This document shows positions 43,301 through 55,141 of a DNA stretch of 64,000 nt, piece by piece. Source of the DNA: Patescibacteria group bacterium UBA6489 (GTDB lineage: Bacteria > Patescibacteriota > Gracilibacteria > BD1-5 > UBA6164). The first letter of the stretch is position 1; each line of letters opens with the position of its first letter. Position numbers and translations under genes: made by a program. The notes beneath the pieces are model-generated. The model had not been told where the DNA came from. It saw nothing but the letters and a program-made list of their open reading frames with translations, and did no database searches. The stretch is taken from the NCBI GenBank assembly GCA_002435385.1, contig DJMN01000016.1, positions 1 to 64,000 of the forward strand, read 5' to 3'.

Positions 43301-46078
43301 TTAACCTAGGTTTTTATCAATTTGTTGTTCTAAGGTTATCTTTTTTTGTTCTTGTTCCTCTTGAATCTTTTTTATTTTTTGTTTTATAAGATCTCAAGAT
43401 ACAGTACTTCATATACTGTTAGTTAAAACTCATATCTTCTCACCATTATTTTTTAAAAGTGAAGGGTATTTAGCATAAATATTTATTTGATTACCTTCTT
43501 TTTTAAGATATGTTTCTCGTTCTGGATTATTGATTTTTTCTCATGCAGCTGTTTTTATTATTTTATATAAGGTCACTGTTGTTCATTCATATTTTGATAG
43601 GTCTATTGTATTTTTTCATCTTGGGAATGTTAGTATAGGAGGTAGAGGTTGTTTGGTTTCTATTTTTTCCTTATGTCTTTTTCTCTCTTTTTTCGGAGTA
43701 TTTCCTTTGTTATATTTTTCTATGAGTTTTGGTATATTTTCTCTAATTAGATCTTCTTTTTGTTTATCTGTTCTTGCTTTACTCAAATCAATAGTAATTT
43801 TGTAGTCATATTGAACTATCCCTGTAGAATCGTCTAGTTCAATAGATACTTTTCATCAACTAAGTCTTTTCATTAGGATATTTCTATCTTTGTTATTCAG
43901 TTCTTTATCTCATTTATCAGAATAGTAACCGATAGTGTGGGTGCTTCTGTGCTTACTATTTAAAGCAGATTTTATTATTGTACTATCTAGTACTTTATAT
44001 TTTGTATTTCATTTTAAATATGTTATTTCAGGGACATATAAAGGATTTTGTTCTTGAACTCTCATTGCTTCTTGCATATGTTTATTATTTCTTCTCATAT
44101 CTTTTGCAGCATTTTCTGTTGGATCTATAATTCCTTTTGGGCTATCTAGATTTTCTTTTTGTTCAGAATATCCTATAGACATTTCATATTTATTTATTGA
44201 ATCTCTTAGTTTATCAGTTCATCTTAACAGTTCTCTATACTTATCTATGTTAACTTTTCAATTAGCTTTTGAAAGAAGATAATTTCATTCTTCTAAATGT
44301 ATTTTTGCTTCATAAATGTTAAATCTATTTATTCTTGTTCATTTAAAGATATCATCGTTTAAAAATTTGTTTATTCTTTTTTCTAGTTCTGTTTTTGCTT
44401 GTGGCAATCTCTCATATTTCTCTATTAATATTTTTAGTTTATCACGTTTACTAAGAATTTGTTTATTCATTTCTGGTGAAATTCATTTGTCTCCTGCTCT
44501 ATAAAGAAGGTTAGTTAATTCTCCCAAAACTTCCTTTGCTTTACTTATATTAAATTTATTTAAAGGCTTTCAATTTAGACCTACAAATTTGTCGGCTGTA
44601 TTTAAAAAAATTTTTACTCTATTGTCTATGCTAATTAAATCTGGACCTTTTGACGCTCTTTCATCATGGGCAATTGGGGGTTCACTTTTATCAGCTTTAT
44701 CAAATGTTAGGCTTAAATTTTTATTAAGAGCATATATAAATAATTCTCTTCATTTGTTTTCAGGAGTTTCTGTTACGATCTTTACTTTTATTCTTGTTTG
44801 GTTATTTTCTTTTACAATATCAGTCACCTCTAATTGTTCTTTTCCCTTTATAGTAGCAAAGGTATGTTTATTTTTATATTCTCTATTTTTATTTAGAAGG
44901 TAAGGTGTATCATATAATGTTAGTTTATCTCATTTTTTTGCAGTGATTTTATCTCACTTTTTTATTCACTTGAATTCTTGTATTCATTCTTGAAGTTTAG
45001 TTTTTTCTCATTTTTCAGGTAATATTACTTTATCTCTTTTTTGTTTAATTTGTGATAAAAATTCTGAATATCCGCTTTCTATAAAAATTGGTCATTGTAT
45101 CCCACTAGGAATATTTTTTATTATTTTCATTGCAGTCGGCATTGTTTTATCAAAATCTGTTTTTAGTTCTTTTACTAAGGATTTGAAGATATTTGTAAGT
45201 TTTTTTTGATATGTTTGCATTAGAGCATTAAATGCTTTTTCTGTTTCTGGACCTTTAGAAGCTTCTTTTAATTCATCTATTTTTTGTTTTATTATTAATG
45301 TTTTATTAGGTAGTTCTTTTAAGTCATCAATAGAGTAATCTAGACTTTCAGTAGAAGAGGCTTTTATTGAATTCATTTCTTTTGAAAGTTCCTCTAGTAA
45401 TTCTTGATTTTTTTCCGCAATTTCTTGATTCATTTTTTTTACAAAATCTTTTGCTATATTTTTTCTATCTAGTAAATCCTCTAATATATTACTATCAACT
45501 TCACTTCTTTCTTCTGATTTTTTATATTCTTCTGGTAATTCTAACCAATCTCCATCTTGTTGTTCTATATCATAGAAAAATGTACCACTTCATTCTTCAT
45601 ATTTTTCTTTTTCTCTATTATATTTTAAGGTAATTTTACCATCTTTTATAGTTACTCATTTAAATTTTTTATGAGAAATAGCTTTTCCTGTTAGTTCAGT
45701 GATAAGATTAATAAAATCTTCAGGTATTTTTTTCCCTGAGGTAAATTTATTATATAGTGTTGCAAATTTTTTATATTCATTTATATTTGCAGTCTCAAAT
45801 TCCCAGTCTCATAGTATTTCGTTCATCCCTTCTCTTGCTTCCTCTGTTGCTTTACCTTTATATTCATTTATTCTATCTATCTCTGTTGAATCAATTCATC
45901 ACTGTATAATCCTGTTTAATTCTTCTAAAGTTAATTGATTTTTTTGTTCTTTTTCTCATTCTTTTTTTTCTCATCTATCTCATCATTCTCCTCAACTTGG
46001 TCATGCTTCTCATCCAGCCATCATTGACTTAATTGACATATTAAATAATTTTCTAGTATTTTCTATAAATGTAATCAT
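43301..46078 (-). CDS. Large hypothetical soluble protein
   Basis: A 925-residue protein from an ATG at 46078 to TAA at 43301. Near the start is a Gly/Glu/Lys-rich low-complexity stretch in which UGA is very dense (GGEGGDRGEKKGGEKE). The rest is Lys/Glu-rich with helical segments and a few beta sections (for example KITLKYNREKE and GDKLTLYDTP). No signal peptide, membrane helix or known domain is seen. It ends with an EEQEQKKITLEQQIDKN helix. The function is unknown; large lineage-specific proteins of this type are expected in these phyla. Confidence 0.8.
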
Positions 46079-46203
46079 AGGTATTGTATTAAAATTATAA
46101 GTTATAAACTAATTTATCTAGTCATTTTTAATTTTAGCATATTTAAAGGCATCTTGTAAACTATTTTAGCTTGACAGTTTACTGTGATTCTTTGAAAGTC
46201 TAA

Positions 46204-46232
46204 AAAATACCATATTTGAAAATATGGTATTT
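46204..46232 (-). terminator. Terminator of hflX
   Basis: AAATACCATATTT / AAATATGGTATTT, 13 bp with a 2-nt loop, 15 nt past the hflX stop on the minus strand and followed by a T run on that strand. Confidence 0.82.
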
Positions 46233-46247
46233 TGTGAATTATTTGTT

Positions 46248-47447
46248 TTATTGAATCTTTAATAAAATTTCTTTTTTTAGATTATCTAGTCATTTACTTT
46301 TATAACTACTTGTGAAAATTGGTTCTAAGTCTAAAAATCTTTTTTGAAGATCTTCTAAGCTACTATCTACTAGGTCTATTTTATTGAAAACATAGATTTT
46401 TGTTTGATTGGCTCATATTTCTTCTAGTATATCATCTACAACTTTTATTTTTTCATCTATTTTTGAGTCACTTGAATCAACTACGTGTAAAAGTAAGTCT
46501 GATTCTATAGAATCTTCTAGTGTTGATCTAAATGCTTCTATGAGGTTTGGTGGTAAATCTCTTATAAATCATATTGTATCATTTAAAAGAATCTCCATTC
46601 ATTCATATTCTCCTAATCTGAATTTTTGTTTCATTTCTTCTGATATTTCTTCTGGTTTAATGTACATTTTTCATACGTTTGTTCATAGTGTAGCAAATAG
46701 TTTATCTTCTGATAGAACTCATTTTTTTGTTAAAATATTTAGTAGGCTTGATTTTCAGGCGTTTGTGTATCAGACTATTCAGACTGTAAAAAATCATTTT
46801 CTTTCTCTTGATTTTCTATGTATTTCTCTAACGTTTTTGTATTTTTCTAGTTCTTTTTTGATTGCTAGTTCTCTTTTCCTTAAGTGTCTTTTCATTATTT
46901 CTGTGTTTGTTTCTCATTTTCATCTGGTTCATATTCATGCTGATTGACGTGATAGTTCCATTCACATACCGAAGATACGTGGTCACATATGTTTTATGGC
47001 TGCTAGCTCTATTTGTAGTCTAGATTCTTTTGTTTTTGCATGTCTTTCAAATATTTTTAGTATTAGATCTACTCTATCCCAAGCTTTAACTCATATTGTT
47101 CTTAGTTTATTGTTGACATTGTATATTTGGTGTGGTTTTAATATATTTCAAAATACTAAGAGGTCGGCTTTTAGAAGTTTCATCTCATCTATGATTTCAT
47201 CTAGTTTTCATTCTCATACATAGGTTCTGTAATCTGGTATTCATCTTTTTTGAATGTGTTTAAGAATTACAATTCATCAGAATGTATTTACTAAGTTTTC
47301 TGTTTCGACCATTCTGTTTTCCATGTTTTCTCTTTTACAACATTCACTTGGAATTATATCTACTATAAAGATTTTTAGTTGTTTTTTACTGTATTCTAGA
47401 TTTTGGCTAAGTTGTTCTAGTTCTCTTTCTGATTGTTTTCTTGTCAT
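46248..47447 (-). CDS. hflX: GTPase HflX
   Basis: A 399-residue protein of normal length. The N-terminal HflX domain has GKLDEIIDE, WDRVDLILKIFERHAKTKE, LAAIKHMGPR and GKGETNTEIMKRHLRKRE. The G domain has G1 GYTNAGKSS, G3 DTIGFIRDLP and G4 NKIDL. The usual GPGETQ is GKGETN here. HflX rescues stalled or heat-damaged ribosomes. It is a single gene with its own terminator. Confidence 0.95.
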
Positions 47448-47506
47448 ATTTTGTTTTCAAAAGTAATTATGTATATTTTAATGTAATAATTCTTTTTGTA
47501 AAAAAT

Positions 47507-47537
47507 AAAATCTTGAAAAATAGTTTTTCAAGATTTT
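47507..47537 (-). terminator. Terminator of the glutamate dehydrogenase gene
   Basis: AAAATCTTGAAAAA / TTTTTCAAGATTTT, 14 bp with a 3-nt loop, 15 nt past the minus-strand stop at 47552. Confidence 0.85.
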
Positions 47538-47551
47538 ATTAAGTTACATTT

Positions 47552-48832
47552 TTAGACTTCTCATCTGTCTTTCATTGCTATGAATATTCTTTCCATTGCT
47601 ATGATAAATGCTGCAGAGCGAAGGCAAGAACCATATTTTGTTGAGATGTTGTATACATCTTCTGCTGATTTTTGAATTTTTTTGCGTAGTCTTTCGTCTA
47701 TTTCTTCTGCATCCCAGTAAAAATTAGCATCATTTTGTACTTGTTCAAAGTAACTTACCATTACTCATCATGCGTTAGCTAGTATATCTGGAATTACTGT
47801 TATTTCTCTTTTTACTAGTATGTCATCTGCTTTTGGTGTTACTGGTCAGTTAGCAAGCTCTAACACAATACTAGCTTTAATTTTTTTTGCATTATCTGTA
47901 TCTATTTGATTTTCCAATGCTGCTGGAATTAGTATATCACAGTCCATTTCTAAAATAGCTTTTCATTCGACTTTTTGAGCGTCTTCATATTCAACTACAG
48001 ATTTTCTGCTAGCTTTTATGTCTTCTAGTTTTGATAGGAATAATCATTTTTCGTTGTATATTGCTCATCCAGAATCAGATATTCATACTAGTATTGCTCA
48101 TTTAGCTAATGCTAAGTTTGCAAAGATAAGTCCTGCGTTTCATGCTCATTGTATAATTATTTTTTTTCATTCTAGTTCTATTTTTTCTAGTTCCATTATT
48201 TTTTCTAGTACATATAGACCTCATTGAGCAGTTGCTGTTGCTCTTCATTTTGATCATCAACTAGTAAGTGGTTTTCAAGTGAAGCTACCTGGTGAATATT
48301 TTCATACTAGTCTCGTATATTCATCCATCATCCATGCCATTATTTGAGGAGTTGTGTTTACATCTGGTGCTGGTATATCTTGTCCTGGTCAGATGTATTT
48401 GTAAAGTTCTCTTACGTATCATCTACTAAGTCTCTCTAGTTCTCAAGCTGATAGTCTTTTAGGATTTACTATAACTCATCATTTTCCTCATCAAAGAGGT
48501 ATGTCTATAACTGCACATTTGAATGTCATCCACATAGAAAGTGCTTTTACTTCGTCTTTTGTAACATCTTGGTGGAATCTTATTCATCATTTGAAAGGTC
48601 ATCTAGAGTCGTTATGTTGACTTCTGTATCCTTTAAATGTTTTTATTTTTCCATCGTCCATTCTAACGGGTATGTTTATAGAGATTACTCTTTTTGGATG
48701 AGATATAATTTCTAGTTCATCCATGTCTAGTCTACAAGTGTCTGATATGCTACATGCTTTTTTTAGTTGTTTTCTTGCATTTTCTAGAGCACTTTGTAAG
48801 TTTTGTTCTATCATAGTATCTTGTTCTGCCAT
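47552..48832 (-). CDS. gdhA: Glutamate dehydrogenase
   Basis: A 426-residue Glu/Leu/Phe/Val dehydrogenase. Motifs: GPFKGGIRFHQDV, PLGGGKGGV with the active-site Lys, PAPDVNT, GKPLTSGGSKGR, the Rossmann GAGNAGL and LANAGGVMVSYFE. It interconverts glutamate with 2-oxoglutarate and ammonia using NAD(P)H. It is one of the few central-metabolism enzymes in the window, in a lineage with small genomes. The first Gly of GPFKGG is UGA. Confidence 0.95.
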
Positions 48833-48856
48833 AATATATATATTTAAGAATTAAAT

Positions 48857-48905
48857 TATAATCCATCTCTGAATCTCTTCCTTTACTACTAAAGGAAGAG
48901 GGCTC
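48857..48905. repeat. Palindromic repeat
   Basis: CATCTCTGAATCTCTTCCTTTACTACTAAAGGAAGAGG: stem CTCTTCCTTT / AAAGGAAGAG. It is a degenerate member of the CCCATCCCTGAATCCCTTCC family seen at 6682, located between the YraN-type gene and gdhA. Confidence 0.7.
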
Positions 48906-48914
48906 GGTTATTTA

Positions 48915-49274
48915 TTAAATTTCTAAGTTTTTGTAGTGGGTGACTTTGTAGCTTTGGGGTCATTTTAGTATTGTAATTACATCAAATCTTATTTTTTCAA
49001 AATCTAAATTGTTTTTTACTACATAGTAGTCTATTGTTCTTTTGAATTTATGTAGTTTGTATTTAGTTATTGACTCTTCTGGTGTTCAGTATTTTAGATT
49101 TGTTCTGTATTTTACTTCTATAAAAGTGGTAACTCAATTGATGGAGGCGATTATATCTATTTCTCAGAATCTTCAAAACTTAAAGTTGGTGTCTGTTATA
49201 TTGTATCAGTGTTTTTGTAGGTATTTTATGGCTATGATTTCTCAAGTGTCTCAGGTTTTTTTTGTTGATTGCAT
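48915..49274 (-). CDS. YraN/UPF0102 family endonuclease-like protein
   Basis: A 119-residue protein of normal length. The conserved line is GDTGEIIAIKYLQKHGY, FGEIDIIA and TTFIEVKYR, that is, the E, D and ExK residues of a restriction-endonuclease-like fold. Family members are poorly characterised and are thought to act in DNA processing. The start is set by the ATG closest to TGEIIA. It is separated from gdhA by a repeat. Confidence 0.9.
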
Positions 49275-49370
49275 GTGTGAATAAAATTAGTTATGAATTA
49301 TTGTTTATGATTTTAATAATAGTGAGGGGGATGTAAAATTTAAGTTTGGGTTTTATATTTATAGTTTATA

Positions 49371-49398
49371 AAAAGCTTGATTATGTAATCAAGCTTTT
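49371..49398. terminator. Terminator
   Basis: AAAAGCTTGATTA, loop TG, TAATCAAGCTTTT: a 13-bp perfect stem directly after the minus-strand stop at 49403. Confidence 0.85.
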
Positions 49399-49402
49399 TA
49401 GT

Positions 49403-51346
49403 TTATCAACAGAAACGAGGATAGAAGTCTTTTGGGGTTGTTCATCATTTTAACTCTACTTTCTCTCCTTGTTGATATAAATTATTTTTATCTTTTGCAT
49501 ATCCACATGAGTATGAACCTTCTGTTGGTTGAAGTGTTTCAGAATCTCCTCATTCTATTTGTTTTCCTCTAAAGTAAGTATAATTTTTATCTCTTGCATA
49601 TCCAATTCATAAACCATTAAATGTTTCTATATTAGCATTGTTTATAGGAGTATTAAAGTAATAAATTGATTGCTTGTCTTTTGTGTACCGCTGATCTAAA
49701 ACTTCAAAACTTTCTGCGTCTCTTCATTTTAGTATATTATTATGGTAGTAAACAAAATTCTTGTCTTTTGCATAATTATATTCTAATCCTTTAAAGGTCT
49801 CTAAATCAACTCATTCTATATTTAAAATTTTTATTTCAGTATGTGTTCATCATTCTTCTGTTTCAGATGTGTGTATACCATATAGGTTATTTTTATCTTT
49901 TGCATATCCATATCATAATATTTTAAATGTATCAATATCAACTCATTCTATTTTTTGTCCATAATAGTAAACATTTTTTGAATCATGCCAATATTGTGAT
50001 GAACTATAATTTTTAAATTCATCAGTTTTTACTCACTCTATTTTTTTTCATTTATAATAAATAAAATACTTATCTTTTGAATATGATCTATCTAATAATT
50101 CAAATGTTTCAGGATCAGCTCATTCTATCTGTTTATCCATATAATAAACATTCTCATTATTCTTAGTATACCGATTGAATCCTGTACTATTTAAATCAAG
50201 TAGCTTTGGCTCAATAAGGCTAAAGGAACTTGAATCAAATCAGTCTATTTTTCTACCATAATAGTAAACGTTATTTTTGTCTTTAGTATAGTATGTATCA
50301 AAAATTTCAAATGTTTCAGGATCAGCTCCGTCTATCTTATCATTCCTAAAATAGACATTTTTTCCATCTTTTCAATAATCATTTGTTAATGCTTGAAATG
50401 TAGAGATATTAGCTCATTCTAATTTTCAATCATGTCTATGATAAACTCAATTTTTATCTATATAAAAATCTCACAATACATAAAAGGTTTCTGAGTCTAG
50501 TTCTTCTTTTGTCTCATCCCAATTGTATACATGATATTTATCTTTACCACACCAAAATTGTGTTCAAAATCATCATTTAAAACTATTTATATCAGCTCAT
50601 TTTACTATTTCTCAAATATAGTATACTTGGTTTTTATCTTTTGCATATTTACCTCATAAATTTTCAAATGTTTTCGGATCAATTTCTTCCACAAGTTTAT
50701 TCCCAGCATAAACGTCATCATCTACTAGTTTGTAATAAAAATTATTGTCTATATAAAAAATATTTTCTTTATTATGGATATTTTCTTTTAGCCTCCATAT
50801 TATTTCTATCATTTCTCCTCTTTTTATTTCTGAATCTTGTGTTTTTATTGAAATTGGTATTGACTGTTTTGTCCATAAGTAATAAGCATATTTATAGATT
50901 CATTCTATTGTCATATATTTACTAAGCACACTTGCTTCATTAACTTCATTTATTTTTCATAATCATAAAGTTATAATTTTAGAAGCTTCTAAAAAAGATA
51001 TATTATCTTTAGGTTTAAATGTACCATCTTTATATCATCAAATTATTCATTCTCTTTTTGCTGTACAGATATATTTCTCAAAATCTGATCAATCTACATC
51101 AGGAAAACAATCTTCTCAATAGATTTCTGAGTCTGAGAAATTTGATTTTATTATTATTTTTGTAAATTCTTCTCTTGTTACTAGATTTTCAGGTTGAAAA
51201 GTTCAGTCTTTGTATCAAGAGACTATGTTATTTTCTTTTGAGTATTTTATTGCTTCTAAATATGGATGGTCGCTAGGAACATCTGAGAAATCTGCAAATG
51301 TTGTTGGTATTAGAAGCACTGGTAGTAGAAATAGTATTTTTTTCAT
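49403..51346 (-). CDS. SLH and DKNYY-repeat surface protein
   Basis: A 647-residue protein. A signal peptide (MKKILFLLPVLLIPTTFA) leads to two S-layer-homology-like units (FSDVPSDHPYLEAI, VSGYKDGTFQPENLVTREE; then IIGGYKDGTFKPKD). From about residue 230 to the end are some twelve DKNYY-type repeats with the core YAKDKNNVYYxGxxIEGxDxxTFE. SLH units anchor proteins to the cell wall. DKNYY repeats have no established function. It is probably cell-surface. Confidence 0.9.
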
Positions 51347-51445
51347 AAAAGAGTTTGTTAATAGTTATATAAAATAAGTTGGTGTATTATATTGTTTTTT
51401 TATTAGGTTTCTAATTTTTTAAAGGAATTGTGATTTGTAAAGTTC

Positions 51446-51473
51446 AAAAGCCTGATTTCTAATCAGACTTTTT
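51446..51473 (-). terminator. Terminator of the propeller-like gene
   Basis: AAAAG-C-CTGATT, loop TCT, AATCAG-A-CTTTT: an 11-bp stem with one mismatch, 18 nt beyond the minus-strand stop. Confidence 0.72.
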
Positions 51474-51490
51474 GTTATTCATTATTCCTA

Positions 51491-53068
51491 TTACTCTATA
51501 ATTTCAGATAATGTTTTTAGTTTTAGGTATACAAATATATCTCTTACATTTTCTAATCTTGGATCTTCTAGGTTGTATCTATTAATCTTTTTATAGATAC
51601 TTCAGTTGTATTCTTTAGAGAAATTTGATATCATTTCTCAAAATTTGTTTGCAGTTTTTGCTTGTGAATGGTTTTGTTGTAGTTTAGTAGTTACTTCTTC
51701 TAAATCTTTTTGTACTTCTGTTGGAGTTAAACTACAGTTATATCTTGCCATAAAGTTGTTTCAAGTTGAATCTTGAGCTCAGAATGCAACACTTCAGTTT
51801 TCAGATATCATTATATCTCACATATGACTATAGATAGCTATTTCTTCATCATTTTTCATAAGTCTATAGTCTTTTCATGTTGAAATTACATAAAATAGGT
51901 CTGTTGAGTTTGGTGAGTATTTTAGTTGTAATATATCGTTAAATCTTTTTCATTCAACTCAGTCTCTAACGATAAATGCTTCACTTCAGTTTTTTACTAC
52001 ATAAGCATAATTTTCTCAGCTTTTTGTTTGTGTAAGATAATCTACTTTATCATATTTTTTTCATTCAACTCAGTTTCTAACAACAAAGTATTCTTCTTGG
52101 TCTATTGCTGTATATGTATAGTTAATTCAGTCTTCTGAGACATTTACTCTATAGATGGCACTATATGTTTTTCATTTTATATTATCTTTTAAAATAAAAT
52201 TTTTAAATTCATTATCCGTTGCTACAAATGTGTCTTTTCAAACAGAATAAATATAATTATCAAATGTTCAGATTTCCTTTCAGTTTCTTATTAGTACATA
52301 TTTGCCTCATAAAAAAGCTACGTAATGGTATACTCAATCAAATGCTTTAATGTCATGTATATTATCATATTCTTTTTCTTTTACTCAGTTTTTTACTATG
52401 AAGAATTTTCAGTTTTCTTCTGCTTTGTATAGAATTGTATTTTTGTCAGGAGAGATTGCAAAGTCTGGGTATATTGCTTCTTCACTTTCTCCTTGAGTAA
52501 AGCTGTATGTTGATTTTTCTCAGTCTAATACAAAAAATGCTCTACCATCGTTTTCAACAAAGTATACAAGACTTTCTCAGTCTTGAGAATATTCTAATCC
52601 ATGCATCAGGTTAAAAAATCTTATATTGTCATATTCTTCACTTTCTACTCAGTCTCTTATGACTACAGTTTTTCAATTTTCTTTTGTTGCAGCAAATGCA
52701 TAGTTTTTTCAATCATTGCTTTCAACTGCATCTAGTATCATCTCGTATTCTTTACTTTTTACTCAATTTCTTACAAGTATATAGTTTCCATTTTCTAGTA
52801 TTACTGAATACATATTTGGAGATGGTATAAAGATTCTGCTAGATGTGTATTTTTCACTTTCAACACCATTTTTAACAAATACATATTTATTGTCTTCTGT
52901 TTTTACAGAATAAGAGATATCTTCTCATTTTATAGAAGAATCAGAGTAGTATGGAGTGGTTGTGTAATAATCACTTACTACTTCGTTACTACATATTTCT
53001 CATGCGAATGTGTTGCTTGATGCTATTAATCAGGCTACTAGAAATGTACTAGTTAATATTTTTTTCAT
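51491..53068 (-). CDS. Exported beta-propeller-like repeat protein
   Basis: A 525-residue protein. A signal peptide (MKKILTSTFLVAGLIASSNTFAG) is followed by about ten repeats of 40-45 residues built on FVVRNGVEGKKYDxI...SxDGxxYAY, with a strong beta pattern. The form recalls WD40/PD40 or 'WG' propeller blades. A helical tail holds LEEVTTKLQQNHSQAK. The promoter carries operator B, the same direct-repeat box as upstream of 42421 and 56690, so it is a likely target of the nearby two-component system. Confidence 0.82.
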
Positions 53069-53102
53069 ATAAATATAATTAAATTTTTAAAATACATGTG
53101 GT

Positions 53103-53136
53103 ATTATAAGATTTTAATGTAAGGAGAATGTAAGAA
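53103..53136 (-). promoter_or_regulatory. Direct-repeat operator and promoter, copy B
   Basis: On the minus strand: TTCTTACA (53136-53129), then CCTTACA ending at 53118, period 11 bp, 9 nt, and a -10 box TATAAT (53108-53103). The layout is identical to copies A and C. It drives the propeller-like gene that starts at 53068. Confidence 0.72.
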
Positions 53137-53334
53137 TGTGAGATTTTTTTGAGATTTTTTGTTTTGGAGTACTAGCAAAGGTTGTTTATGTGTTAAATTA
53201 ATCATATTATAATAAAATGTAAATATGTTACAGAAATGTGTAGTATATAATTATTATATATATTTTATTTTACTTTTAATAAAAAATAAATATATTAGAG
53301 TAAATTAATGAAATATATAATAAAAACTAACATT

Positions 53335-54216
53335 ATGTTATTAACTAGACAAAAGATTCTTTTAGCTTATTTGTATTTATTTTGAAAATGATGCTCAAGA
53401 TTACACCTTACTAAATCACTATTTTTATTCTGCCAAGAAAACGAAAATAATATTTATGATTTTCATCCATATAAAAGATGACCATTTTCAGAACTAATAT
53501 TCTTAGACCTTCGTAAATTAGATGAAAAAGGGATTATAAAAAATGGAGAATTTTTAGTAAACATTTCTGATACAGAAAAAGTAAAAGAAATAATAAATAA
53601 ACTAGATTCACAGCTAATATATTTACTACAATCAATTATAATAAAATACTGAAAAACAACAGATAATCAATTAATGGAAAAAGTGTATGAGAAATTCCCT
53701 TATTTTGCTATAAATAATCCTCAAAAAAAATGAAAATATAATCAGTATGATCCAAGATTATCAAAAGAAAATACTAAGCCGATAATTTCTACTATATGAT
53801 ACGAATGAATAACTATAGACAAATATATAAACAGATTAATAGAAAATAATATAACAATTCTTATAGATGTTAGAAAAAATCCAAATAGTATGAAATATGG
53901 TTTTTCAACTACTAGATTAAAATATATTTGTGAAAAAAGGTCAATAAAATATTTACTTATTTCAGAACTTTGAATAGAGTCTTTAAAAAGAAAAAAATTA
54001 GAAACTTACGAGGATTATAAAAGATTGTTTAAATGATATAGACAAACTTTACCATGAAAAGAAAAATATATTAATGATATTTCAAATATTTTAAAAAATC
54101 AAGAAAGAATAGCTTTGACTTGTTTTGAAGCTAATGAAAAGTATTGTCATAGAACAGAGGTTGCTAATTATTTATACAATTTTACGAATTGAGAATATGA
54201 GTTGAAACATATTTAA
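53335..54216 (+). CDS. DUF488 protein
   Basis: A 293-residue protein. The C-terminal half (residues about 160-290) is DUF488: ILIDVRKNPNSMKYGFS, ISELGIES, LTCFEANEKYCHRTEVANYL. The N-terminal half is a helical domain (LLLTRQKILLAYLYLF in outline) as in the long DUF488 form. DUF488 proteins are often found in defence or accessory islands; the activity is not settled. The two conserved Cys (CFE and CHR) could bind metal. It overlaps the next gene by 20 nt, which indicates coupled translation. The codon mix here is more A-rich than in the neighbours. Confidence 0.88.
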
Positions 54217-55027
54217 AGAGAAGGTTCTGATTACAGTAAAAACGTATCCAAGTTTATCAAGAAAATATGATGAGCTTGTTTGTACAGCATGAATAACAGA
54301 GAATTGAGATTGGATTAGAATATATCCCATTCCATTTAGAAAGTTTAAGGAGGAGAGTCAATACTCAAAGTATCAATGGATAGAGATTGATTTGATAAAA
54401 AATAATTCTGATCCAAGACCAGAGAGTTTTCGTCCATATGACTTTAATGAACCTAAGGTTTGCTGAAAATTAGATACCTGATGAGATAGAAAGTGGACAG
54501 AAAGAAAAGAATTAATATTAAAAAATATTTATAAAGACTTAACAAAATTGATTGCAGATAATAAAGGTAAAAAATGAACATCTTTAGCAGTATTTAAACC
54601 AACAGAGATAATTGATTTTTTCTGGGAAGAAGTAGAAAGAGAGTGGGATCAAGAAAAATTAAAAGGTATATTATCAAGACAAAAACAGATGAGTTTATTT
54701 GAAGAAGTTAGAGAAGAATTTAAACTTATGCCTAAGTTACCATATGTTTTTAAGTATAAATTTAAAGATGAAAACTGAAAGGAATCAAATATGATGATAG
54801 AGGATTGGGAAATATGACAACTGTACTGGAATTGTTTCAATAAAGAGAAAAATGAAAAGTTAGCCTGTGAGAAAGTAAAAGAAAAGTATTTTGATAACTT
54901 TGCAAAGACAAAAGATTTACACTTCTTTTTATGAACTACTAGACAATTTGATTGATGGGCAAATAATCCTTTTGTTATAATAGGAGCATTTTATCCTCCT
55001 AAAGATGATAGATTATCTTTATTTTAA
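54197..55027 (+). CDS. Partner protein of the DUF488 module
   Basis: A 276-residue protein. It begins MSGNIFKEKVLITVKTYP, then SRKYDELVCTAGI and WIRIYPIPFRKF, a line I associate with a conserved family found next to DUF488 genes. The rest includes a helical middle (MSLFEEVREEF) and FLGTTRQFDGWANNPFVIIG at the end. No catalytic motif is certain. The start was chosen because ATG 54197 is in frame with this segment and overlaps the DUF488 gene. The two probably act as a unit. Confidence 0.8.
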
Positions 55028-55036
55028 AGTTTTAGT

Positions 55037-55107
55037 GAACTATTCGAAATTTTCGAATAGTTCAATTAGAGAAATAAAATCAACTATTAGGAAATCCCTA
55101 ATAGTTC
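55037..55107. promoter_or_regulatory. Two related hairpins in tandem
   Basis: Hairpin 1: GAACTATTCGAAA and TTTCGAATAGTTC (55037-55063). Hairpin 2: AACTATTAGG, loop AAATC, CCTAATAGTT (55082-55106). The outer AACTATT/AATAGTT is common and the inner bases differ. Neither has a long T run, so they may be paired operators, a leader structure or weak terminators between the DUF488 module and the DUF2130 gene. Confidence 0.65.
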
Positions 55108-55141
55108 AAAAAATAAAACCTTATCCTTTAAAAAACTAACC

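Noticed and set aside
44589..45938. Plus-strand hydrophobic ORFs of 79-104 codons
   Set aside because: They are antisense to the 925-residue minus-strand gene; the hydrophobic look comes from reverse-reading Lys/Glu codons.
46408..47223. Long plus-strand ORFs (179 and 75 codons)
   Set aside because: They are shadows of hflX on the minus strand, which has all GTPase motifs.
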